From contig NC_056527.1 of the NCBI RefSeq assembly GCF_019175285.1, positions 46,137,961-46,201,960 of the forward strand: a stretch of 64,000 nt of DNA. Reading direction: 5' to 3'. Positions 56,150 to 64,000 of this stretch are shown one piece after another. The notes below the pieces were generated by a model. It was not told where the DNA came from and searched no databases. It worked only from the letters and a program-made list of their open reading frames with translations. This DNA is from Sceloporus undulatus (Eukaryota > Chordata > Lepidosauria > Squamata > Phrynosomatidae). Positions within the stretch are counted from its first letter, which is position 1, and every line of letters begins with the position of its first letter. Made by a program: the position numbers and the translations under genes.

Positions 56150-57240
56150 ACCAATTACATTTCAGAATCTAGGGGCCCCTACCTGTTGGCTGGCAGGGGG
56201 AGCAATTTTCCCCCAATTTCTACCTAGTAATGTTAAAATGTTTCAGATTCTTACAAAGGTGAGTAACAAGAAAGAGAAATGGTTGGAAAAAAACTCCAGC
56301 TGCTCTTTCCAGATTGTGTGTTTGGCTTAATTGTACCCAGACAACTGTGTGCATCTCAACTCCTGCATTTCTGTAAATGATACATTTTAATAACAGTTTA
56401 CTGTACATTTTCTGACATAATGGCTAACATTAGCTAAATGTAGCCACTTTGACAAAGTAAATTATTCTTTGGAGGCCTGTGATTCTTGGGAATTTCCTGG
56501 GAAGTAAGCATAACAAAAATACAAGACAGAAATCACTAACAGTACAGACTTTTTATGACTGTCTACATGCCAGTGATGATATCTGTGCTTATGGGGCCAA
56601 GGGCAAACAGGAATGACTGTTTGCTCCACTGGCCTTCCTTGGGATACTAGCAGGTGGAGCGGGGATGTCTCAAACCTCTACAGACTAGACATGGGCTAGC
56701 TTACCCTCCCCAAATGATTAAGCAAAATTGGACCACCAAGACTTCTGTGTATTTGAGCTTTCTCAGGAAATATCACTCAGAAGTGATCCAGATGGTCATA
56801 ATTTTGCTGTGGTTTTCATAGACTGTTACCAGCTTCAGTGGGGGTTGGGGTGATGATCATTTCCTTGAGGCAACACACTATTTTTTCACCAGTTTGTAAA
56901 ACAATGCTGGCAAATAGTCATAATTAATAATGACCTGCCTGTCAGTGTTGAGCACACTCCACGTACACTTAAAAATAGTTATGGGCCCTCATTGCCAAGT
57001 GCTTTGCCCCTGCAAGATCAACATAGCTCTGCCCTTACATAATTATATTTGATATTGTATAATGTACAGATGTCCCCACCTTTTGACACCTCACCTTCTG
57101 ATGATGCAGTCTCAGCCCTTCTTAATTATACCCAGAACCCATATATTCAACGTGGTTCACTCTTTTAACCACATGTTGAATTAATGGGGCCTGGTAATGC
57201 AGTATTGAATTTTGTTTGTTTGTTTGTTTGTTTGTTTGTT
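56150..57240. other. Intron sequence, no exon seen
   Basis: No gene recognised. A TTTG run (about seven units) at 57209-57242 precedes the CR1 3' end and may be its tail or target. Confidence 0.45.
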
Positions 57241-57242
57241 TG

Positions 57243-57690
57243 AATCATAGATTTGGAAGAGACCACAAGGGCCACCCAGTCCAACCCCCTGCCATTCAGG
57301 AAATCTCAAAGCATCCCCTGCAGATGGCCATCCAGCCTCTGTTTAAAGACCTCCAAGGAAGAAGACTCCTCCACATTCTGAGGGAGTGTGTTCCACTGTC
57401 AAACAGCCCTTACTACCAGAAAGTTCCTCCTAATGTTGAGGTGGAATCTCCTTTCCTGTAGTTTGCATCTGGGTCCTCTTCCCTGGAGCAGCAAAAAACA
57501 AGCTTGATCCCATCCTCAATATGACACCCCTTCAAATATTTAAACAGAGCTATCATATCACCTCTTAACTTTCTCTTCTCCAGACTAAACATACCCAGTT
57601 CCCTAAGTTGTTCTTCACAGGGCATGGTTTCCAGCCCCTTCACCATTTTAGTCGCCCTCCTTTGGACACACTCCAGTTTCTCAATATAGT
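57243..57690 (-). mobile_element. CR1 LINE 3' end, sense part
   Basis: On the minus strand it encodes VKGLETMPCEEQLRELGMFS and EKRKLRGDMIALFKYLKGCH and finishes with the CR1 3' end (GACCACAAGGGCCACCCAGT on the plus strand, ATCATAGATTTGGAAGAG). The coding frame is open at 57413-57646. Its upstream edge is a short inverted CR1 segment. Confidence 0.9.
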
Positions 57691-57698
57691 TTTTGAAT

Positions 57699-57728
57699 GT
57701 TGAGAAACTGGAGCAGGTGCAAAGGAGT
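57699..57728 (+). mobile_element. Inverted 30 bp CR1 segment
   Basis: ATGTTGAGAAACTGGAGCAG and GTGCAAAGGAG are the same CR1 bases that end the neighbouring copy at about 57655-57690, but in opposite orientation, giving a short hairpin around TAGTTTTTGA. Confidence 0.75.
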
Positions 57729-57776
57729 TTGAGTTATAACAAATTTTGTTACATAAAATTTAAACTTCTGTCATGT

Positions 57777-58127
57777 TTACTTTTCAGTGGTTTGCTCTGG
57801 CATGCTTCCAATGACGAAAGAGTCACCTGGATCAACTATGTCCAATGTAGATACTGTGCAGTACTTTCCACAAGCTGTATCCAATTCAGTATTGCTGCTA
57901 TTGTTGTGGTGCACATCAGTCTTGGGCAATATACTATAGAACTCAGTGTCTGATTTCCTCAAAAGAGGACAATTGTGGGCTAAGATGAGCACCTTGGCTT
58001 TGCCCTGCTGGATCCTTTTCAGAGTCTGCTTGTATCTGAGTACATATTCACTACTTTGCATAGCCAGTTGAAGTCTAGAGTTTATGAATTCCAGAACCTT
58101 TATTTTTGTCTTCTTTCCAACCACCAT
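57777..58127 (-). pseudogene. RPL30: RPL30 retrocopy with an uninterrupted frame
   Basis: The minus strand from ATG at 58125-58127 to TAA at 57777-57779 encodes 116 residues matching ribosomal protein eL30 (115 residues in mammals): [41 protein letters not shown] and the C-terminal SMPEQTTEK. Introns are absent, so it is a processed copy. About two thirds of residues agree with the mammalian protein as I recall it. There is one extra codon near the N-terminus (KIKVLEF for KKSLES) and changes at usually fixed sites (YSGNN region reads NNSSN). No stop or frameshift breaks it. No poly(A) tract follows; instead the sequence runs into an inverted CR1 piece. A functional protein is unlikely. Confidence 0.9.
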
Positions 58128-58231
58128 CTTAAAGACTATGGGTGGGGTGTCTCCTGGGTAGACTCCACGTTTTCCATCACACTGCCCTACCAAGGAAACA
58201 GTGGGAAAACATGAGTGCCCCAAAGTATCAT

Positions 58232-60770
58232 TTTGTTTGTTTGTTTATTTATCTATGCTGCCTTTTTCCCAAAAGGGACCCAATGGGGCCCAGAAACTAA
58301 AACACATTAAAAATCTGTTACAATTAAACAATTAAAACTTCACATAAAAACAATATAAAATTACAAACACTAAAACCATAATAAAAACATGATACCCAAC
58401 CCATATAACAAACACCACATATAAAAAGGCATCCCATGATCACACATTAAAACCTGCCTGAATAAAGCTGTTTTTGCTTGCTGATGGAAGGCAAGCAGAG
58501 AGGGGGGCCAGCCTTGCTTCCCATGGAAGGGCATTCTACAGGGCAGGAACAGCCACTGAGAAGTCTCTCTCATGTCCTCACCAGGCAAGCCTGTGATGGA
58601 GGTGGGATGAGAGAAAGCCTTCTCCTGAAGATCTTAGAACTCTGGTAGGTTCAGGGCAATACGGTTTCTCAAATAGTCTGGACCTAAGCCATGTAGGGCT
58701 TTATAGGTCACCACCAGCACTTTGATTTGTGCCCAGAAACGAACCGGTACCTACTGAAGTTGTTTCAACAAGGGAGTTATATACTCCCTATAACTGTTCC
58801 CAGACAGTATTCTATCTGCGGCATTGTGAACCCGCTGAAGTTTCTGAGCAGTTTCCAAAGGCAGCACCACATAGTGTGTGTTATAGTAGTCTAAATGGGA
58901 TGTAATCAAGATGTATGTCACTGTAGCCAGATCTGGCATCTCAAGAAACAGGTGCAGCTGTGCACTATTTTTAACTGTGTGAATGCATTCCTGGCCACTG
59001 CTGAAACCTGGGCATCCCAGTTCAGAGTTGAGTCCAGGAACACACCCAAGTTGCAAGCCAGAGATTTCAAGGGGTTGTAATCCCATCCAACACAGGCAAG
59101 GTCCCTATTCCCTGATCTGCCTGATCAGGAGTACCTCTGTCTTCTCTGGATTAAGTGTCGATTTGTTTGCCCTCATTCATTCCATTACTGACAGCAGACA
59201 CAGGTTCAGTACAGAGACAGCTTCCCTGGAATCAGATGGGAAGGAGAGATAGAGTTGGGTGTCATCAGCATACTGGTGACACCTCACCCCAAAACTCTGG
59301 ATGACCTCTCCCAGTGGTTTCATATAGATGTCAAATAACATGGGGGACTGAACAGAACTCTGAGGGACCTGTTCAGGAAAGCAGCCAGCAGCTGATAACG
59401 AATCCAAAACAAAAAGACTCCACACAGAATTTGTGGAACCAGTCTTGAAAGGCAAAGGCAAATGAAGTCAGGAATCAGTCTGAGTATAAGCCAAAGGGTT
59501 GAGCCAAGAGCGAAGTCAGACAGTCCAGTTCAAGGATTCCAGAAAAGTAGTGTGGTTAAGTCAGTCCGTAGTCAAAATGTTCAAGCCAAGAAATCAATAC
59601 CAAGTCAGGACACAAAATGTTTTCCCCAGAGAAGTCAGATAGTTTCTGATGAAAGCCCTGGCATGCTTTCCAGCCTTTTATTATCAGCCCTGATTAGTGC
59701 AGGTAGTCTTGATAAACTGGCATTTTTCATAAAGCTTCCTTGAGCACTGGAGGCCCACCATTTCAGATCATCTCTGGCTAAAGATAGGCATATGCTCATC
59801 CTCATCCTCCTTCTCCATGTCTCCAATATTAGATGGCCCTGCTACCGGGAGGTTTGGCTCCTGATTATCTTCTAAAGCCACAACCTCTGATAGAGCTGTC
59901 AGGGCAGAGCCAGGACCAGGCTGAGGCACCAGCTCAGCCTCAGAGTCCTCCTCTGAGTCCTCAGCCAGGCTGGGCATGACAGGACCCCACAGACCAATGA
60001 CCAGGGGTTGAACAGGAATATCTGAACACCACCTTCTGAGTCCACCCCTCCAAGAAAGAGCAGAACCACTGCATAACAGTGCCCCCAAGCCTCATCCCAG
60101 AAAGGCGGTTCAGAAGCATACCATGGTCAATGGTATCAAAAGCTGCTGAGACGTCTAGCAGGACCAACAGGGACACACTCCCTCTGTCCAGTTCCCTGCG
60201 GAGGTCATCCATCAAGGCAACCAAAGCTGTCTCTGTCCCATATCCAGGTCCGAAGCCAGATTGAAATGGATCTAGATAATCCATTTTATCCAGAAACCTC
60301 TGAAACTGGGAAGCCACCATTCACTCCAAAACCTTGCCCAAGAATGGAATATTAGAGACTGGCCAATAGTTATCCAAAATAGTGGGATCTAGGGAGGTCT
60401 TTTTCATTAACAGCCTCACCACAGCCTCCTTTAGGCAGGATGAAAATCTGCCTTGCTGCAGTGAAGCGTTCACCACTCCCTTTACCCACTCAGCCTGTCC
60501 CTCTCTAGCTGTTTTCAGAAGCCAGGAAGGGCAAGGGTCCAGAATGCAAGTGATGGCCCTCCCTTCTCCACAGATCCTCAGGCTGCACAAAATGAAACTT
60601 ATCCAATAATACAGGACAATCAAGTGCCAAGATTACATCCGCTGGACCTGTGTCAACTACAAAACCCAAGTCAGCATCAGTTTCTCAAGCCCCCACCCTT
60701 TCCTCTGTCGATGAAAGATACATTTCTCCCAATTACGAATCACAAGGCAGGCACAAATCATATCATTAAC
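58232..60770 (-). mobile_element. CR1/L2-superfamily LINE, long copy, split by a ~600 bp insert
   Basis: On the minus strand from about 60770: EDVILALDCPVLLDKFHFVQ-like, [92 protein letters not shown], then a gap filled by an insert, then [38 protein letters not shown] (catalytic YADD, about 59260), a C-terminal part (LATVTYILITSHLDYYNTHY, LQRVHNAADRILSG), and a 3' end at 58232-58330 (GCCTTTTTCCCAAAAGGGAC). Frames are broken in several places. It belongs to a different family from the L2 at 28.8 kb and the CR1 at 54 kb. Confidence 0.88.
59385..59985 (-). mobile_element. Insert in LINE, possible solo LTR (fossil)
   Basis: LINE homology stops at both edges and resumes across about 600 bp. On the minus strand the insert has a TATA-like GATAATAAAAGGCTGG and a downstream CTTGGCTCAACCCTTTGGCT region that recall LTRs of squamate Gypsy-type elements. 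I cannot confirm terminal TG...CA or a target duplication. No internal coding part of such an element is present, so at most it is a solo LTR fossil, younger than the LINE. Confidence 0.3.
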
Positions 60771-60774
60771 AGCA

Positions 60775-62330
60775 CTCCTCAGAACAGTGATAGAGGCATT
60801 GTGCACTTATTCTACAAATTAGGGACCAGAGGAGACAATGGTCCTGTAGTCATTTTGACCCATTAGCTAAGACAAGTTTTTCCTTTTCAGAAGAATGAAA
60901 GTACAGAATATAACTTTTTAGTTCTAATTTTTCTCTTAATAGTTATAGCAGTGAAAGAGTTAATGTGCTGATTTGAGCTGTGCCTTGCGCTGCTGCCTTT
61001 CCCTCTTCTGCTGGTGTAGAGGCAATTATGAGGTTAAAAATATAATTTTGTATCACAGGCCAGCAGCATCTAGCATTCTGGTGCTTGAGGAACTCATGCA
61101 CCCAGCATCCTTTTTAAAAGCAGCTGGAAACACAACAATTTTGGTCACTGGTAGAATTTTTCCTTGGCTAGCCAGGCTTATGTATTAGTTTTCCTTAGGT
61201 CATTTTCATATCACAGCCAGGCAAATGGGAGAATTAACTTCAAAGTTGATAGTACAAGGTCTAGGTGTTAATTACTGCAGGAAAGAATATTGCTCTTTTC
61301 TCAATAGGCATTGTTTCACTTAACTAGGTAGTTTGCAGCCACTGATAGGAGGAAGTGTGTTGAGAGTAAGGAGACAAAAGACCTATAATGGTTTAGGGAT
61401 GCTATGATGTTTCCTGAGAGGCATGACTAATCTTTAGTATACTCTCAACTTTCCCGGGGTCATTTTCTGGTTTGTAGTACATCAGAAGCACAAAGGATTA
61501 TAAAGGATTTCTCAATTTCAGAGTGTAGCCGTGATCTTCCAAATATATAAAAGATGGAGAGAATTGTTAATATTCACACCCCCAGATTCTTTAAGACTCA
61601 GATGCCCAGATTGATTTGCAGATGCCTAAATGTACTCTGATAGTTGGAGTCCCAGATGTAGTGATGGCACCAAGCTCCTTATATTGTTAACATTATCCAC
61701 GAATGCACACATTTATTTATTGTTTTTTCACTATCATATCTTATCAGACAAATGATAATTTTTACACGGTTTTCTAATTCCAATAAAAATGTGTCATAAA
61801 CAAACAAACCCGTAAGCTTCAGAGTCTGTGAGGCTCCTGTAAATTTTCATTGCTCTCTTTACTGGCCAAATTTTGTGCTCCATCTAGGATAACCGAGATG
61901 ACCATGACACTTAAAAGTCTGCCCAATTTTTTTGCCAAAAACTGAGGTCTGCTAGAAGGTCCTCCTCTGTTTTCATTCTCTTGGAACAATACACTATGGG
62001 AAGGATATGTCTCCTCTGTTGTGTCACCCCAGTTATAGAATATCTCGTCTATAGAGGCCTGATTAATATCAGCACTGCTCTCATCCCAGGACCAAATAAA
62101 AACATGACTATTAACTAACACATTTGTGTCATGATTGAATTCATCCATATTTGCACCTGTGAAGGTTTTTCAGTTGTTTTAACTACTTTAGAATGGTCCT
62201 ATTTTAAGTGTAAATTGGTTTAATTTGCTTTTAGCCTTTAAATTATTTTTATTGTTTTAAATTCTGTTAAACTCTTCAAATTGATTTAATGGGACACCAG
62301 TTGATGATCCTCAGATACAGGGCATGATAT
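60775..62330. other. Intron sequence with one unexplained 109-codon frame
   Basis: Mostly AT-rich. The minus frame 61819-62148 is open for 109 codons with balanced composition and a hydrophobic stretch (LLSVMVISVILDGAQ), but matches nothing I know and has no clear splice sites or neighbours. It is not listed as a gene. Confidence 0.4.
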
Positions 62331-62337
62331 ACATATT

Positions 62338-62368
62338 TTAATTAATTAATTAATTAATTAATTAATTA
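62338..62368. repeat. (TTAA)n microsatellite
   Basis: Seven or eight ATTA units. Confidence 0.95.
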
Positions 62369-62566
62369 GCTATCCCTCATGACAAGGGATCTCTTGCTGA
62401 GATGGGAAGCTTCCTACTGCAGTTTTAGTGATCCCAATTCAGATGTCAGAAGGATGTTTCTGGTTCAAGAATATTCTCAAAACTGTGCAAATGTCAATCT
62501 GAATATTCAATCAGGTTCCAGCCCATCATTCTTAATACATTTTGCAATGGCAAACTGTAAAACAAA

Positions 62567-62657
62567 AGGCGCATCTACACTGTAGAAATAATGTAGTTTG
62601 ACACCACTTTAAGTGCTACATCTCCCAGGAATCCTGAGATCTGTAATTTTACAAGGA
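62567..62657 (+). mobile_element. Palindromic MITE, left half (family P1)
   Basis: GGCGCATCTACACTGTAGAA, TGTAGTTTGACACCACTTTA and GGAATCCTGAGATCTGTAAT match the left arm of the copies at 637 and 19950. It ends abruptly at ACAAGGA where a different, CpG-bearing element begins. Confidence 0.75.
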
Positions 62658-63202
62658 GGTCGTTCCCACTCGCTTACACACCGGTTTACAAATCGAATCC
62701 AAGGTGTATTGTTCTCAATCAATCCCGAATTAACTCTAGAACAGTTCTAGATAAACCCACAATCATTCCCACTGCGATTCGAATCTGATTCGAATCATAA
62801 CATTTAACCCGGATTAGAAGCCTATAAACTGGCGTAAAAAAATACTAGGGTCTACCCTAGTATTATCCCTTGATCCGAGATAGGAATCGCTGTATTTAAA
62901 TGGAAACATTTCAGTGTCTGATTCGGGTTCCACAGGATGGGAGGAGCAGCGCTCAAGGGGCTGGCCTGGGGGTGTCGCCCTCTTTGGTTTCTTTCTGCAT
63001 TGCCGGCGCCATTTTCTTCTATTCACATAATAGCCTTTCCTCTGGTGGATTGCAACCTCCCCTCTGCTCCTCTTTCATAGACCGATGTGTGAGGAGAGCC
63101 ATTGAACACCATTTTTAACTATTCTTTTTTTCTTTGTCACCTCTGCCTGAGCACCAGATGGGCTTTGGAGGACAGCCCAGAGATCAATGGGTCAGGCAAA
63201 GC

Positions 63203-63514
63203 GAATTTGGGGAACTGAGGCTCTTTCCAGAGGAACTATGGGATGGGTTTTGCAGGACTTCCCTGCTTCATGGCTCCCAAGACAGCCCAGGGAGCAATCT
63301 TCCCCAAAGATTCTTTCCCCATGGAGTGGCCAAAGTGAATTTGGGGAACCTAGACTCTTTCCAGAGGAACTATGGGATGGGTTTTGCAGGACTTCCCTGC
63401 TTCATGGCTCCCAAGACAGCCCAGGGAGCAATCTTCCCCAAAGATTCTCTCCCCATGGGGCGGCCAAAGCGAATTTGGGGAACCGAGGCTCTTTCCAGAG
63501 GAACTATGGGATGG
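63203..63514 (+). repeat. 134 bp tandem repeat, about 2.3 units
   Basis: Units begin GAATTTGGGGAAC at 63203, 63337 and 63471, both periods exactly 134. Each has CTCTTTCCAGAGGAACTATG, TTTTGCAGGACTTCCCTGCT and CCAAGACAGCCCAGGGAGCA. The third unit stops after GGGATGG. A worn partial unit (GACAGCCCAGAGATCAATGG) precedes the first. As 134 is not a multiple of three, each unit is read in a different frame in the 162-codon open frame that crosses the array. Confidence 0.92.
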
Positions 63515-63542
63515 TTGTGTTTGTTGTGTTTGCGAGACATTT

Positions 63543-63628
63543 ATCCTCCTCTGCCAGAGAGTGCTGGTGCCATAATAAATTACCATTCCCAGGATTCCCT
63601 AGCACTGAGTTATGGCAGTTAATATTGG
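63543..63628 (+). mobile_element. Palindromic MITE, right half (family P1), truncated
   Basis: TCCTCTGCCAGAGAGTGCTG, TTCCCAGGATTCCCTAGCAC and ATGGCAGTTAA match the centre and right arm of family P1, but the end (AGTGGTGTCAAAC...) is missing. It lies within element X, so either X captured it or X is a composite. Confidence 0.6.
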
Positions 63629-63768
63629 GAGACACAGAAGAGGACGAATAAGCGCCTCCTGATTGGCTCTTTTTAAAAAAAAACGCAAAATTTATAAACA
63701 ATTAAAAACGACCAGGTAGCGGGAACGCAGGTACAAGCTACATCGGTGTAGATTACTCCAAATTAATG

Positions 63769-63800
63769 TGACGTCATGATGACGTCGCTTTGATTGACAG
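63769..63800 (+). promoter_or_regulatory. Paired CRE-like sites and a PBX/MEIS-like site
   Basis: TGACGTCA at 63769-63776 is a perfect CREB/ATF site, followed 11 bases later by TGACGTCG (63780-63787) and then TGATTGACAG (63791-63800), a PBX-MEIS type motif. All lie within element X. Binding is a prediction from motif only. Confidence 0.4.
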
Positions 63801-64000
63801 CTGAAACAAGTGAATGTGAACGAAAAAGTAACCAAACCGGTTTAAATATACACCGATTCATCCTTGAATGGGAACGAAACAGGGTCAATTACAGCGAATT
63901 AAAATAAAACGTTACGTAAATGGGAACGATACAAATAAAGCGATTTGAAAAGTGGGATAACACTCGCTTTATTTTGAATCACTTTAAAACGAACCGCTGT

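Larger units (their letters stand above)
39566..64000 (+). other. Intron 1 of the channel gene (5' part)
   Basis: Begins with GTAAGT and has no acceptor followed by the expected exon 2 residues (SNFILANAQ-like) anywhere to the window end. All features from here to 64000 therefore lie in the intron if the gene call is right. The first 6 kb after the exon are dominated by simple repeats and transposons. Confidence 0.75.
62660..64000. mobile_element. Unidentified CpG-bearing element X, left part; right end beyond window
   Basis: From GGTCGTTCCCACTCGC onward composition changes. Words of the form GTTCCCACT occur at about 62663 and 62766, and their complement (ATGGGAACG) at about 63866 and 63918, as inverted subterminal motifs. 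ACCGGTTTA occurs near both sides (about 62682 and 63835). The interior holds a 134 bp tandem repeat and CRE-like sites. The matching right terminus is not in the window. No transposase is seen, so it would be non-autonomous. The superfamily is unknown. Confidence 0.45.

Noticed and set aside
57777-58223. Functional RPL30 gene
   Set aside because: No introns, many changes at fixed residues and a position inside LINE debris; a retrocopy is the better reading. The extra 32 codons before its ATG have no RPL30 counterpart.
63134-63622. 162-codon frame as a gene
   Set aside because: It is a tandem repeat read in three frames inside a mobile element.

Overview
The window looks like squamate reptile nuclear DNA, most likely from an iguanian lizard close to Anolis. 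The evidence is the repeat set: BovB LINEs with their Sauria SINEs, a 5S-Sauria SINE chimera, L2 LINEs with their SINE2 partner, CR1 and L1 LINEs, and many short hAT-like and palindromic DNA transposons. 5S-Sauria chimeras together with BovB, SINE2, L2 and CR1 were described from Anolis carolinensis; the species assignment here is inference. There is nothing bacterial in the window, no CRISPR array and no operon.

Only one host gene exon is convincing. The first coding exon of an ELK-type (Kv12) potassium channel lies at 39490-39565 on the plus strand. It sits in a GC-rich CpG-bearing island (about 39090-39720) and ends at a GTAAGT donor. The next 24 kb hold no second exon, so intron 1 is long, which favours KCNH8 over the compact KCNH4. 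Positions 1 to about 39.0 kb are then intergenic sequence upstream of the promoter, and 39.57-64 kb is intron 1.

Layout. 1-9 kb: AT-rich, a BovB 3' end, an L1 endonuclease fragment, two abutting palindromic MITEs at 6.5-7.1 kb, and a possible conserved noncoding block near 8.1-8.9 kb. 9-17 kb: a hAT MITE, a 519 bp inverted-repeat element, a TTA-flanked GC-rich element, a BovB interrupted by a GC-rich insert, and a 37 bp minisatellite. 17-28 kb: SINE2 copies, Sauria, an L1 with inverted 5' end, another hAT MITE. 28.5-31.3 kb: a long young-looking L2 and a Sauria. 35.9-38.9 kb: a 5S-Sauria chimera next to a Sauria, a BovB split by a 364 bp palindrome, and CR1 just upstream of the promoter. 39-41.2 kb: CpG island, exon 1, then an unusual array of a short cassette in direct and then inverted orientation. 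44-45 kb: a GC-rich hAT element. 47-56 kb: a Tigger-like element hit by a hAT MITE, L1, and a long CR1 with nested insertions and a 10-N gap. 57.2-60.8 kb: an open-frame RPL30 retrocopy joined to a CR1 with an inverted piece, then another long LINE split by a possible solo LTR. 62.6-64 kb: the left part of an unidentified GC-richer element with a 134 bp tandem repeat and paired CRE-like sites; it runs off the window.

The elements act as partners rather than as a gene network: the LINEs supply the machinery that moves SINEs with matching tails. All identifications come from reading the sequence and recalled family features; no alignment was run.
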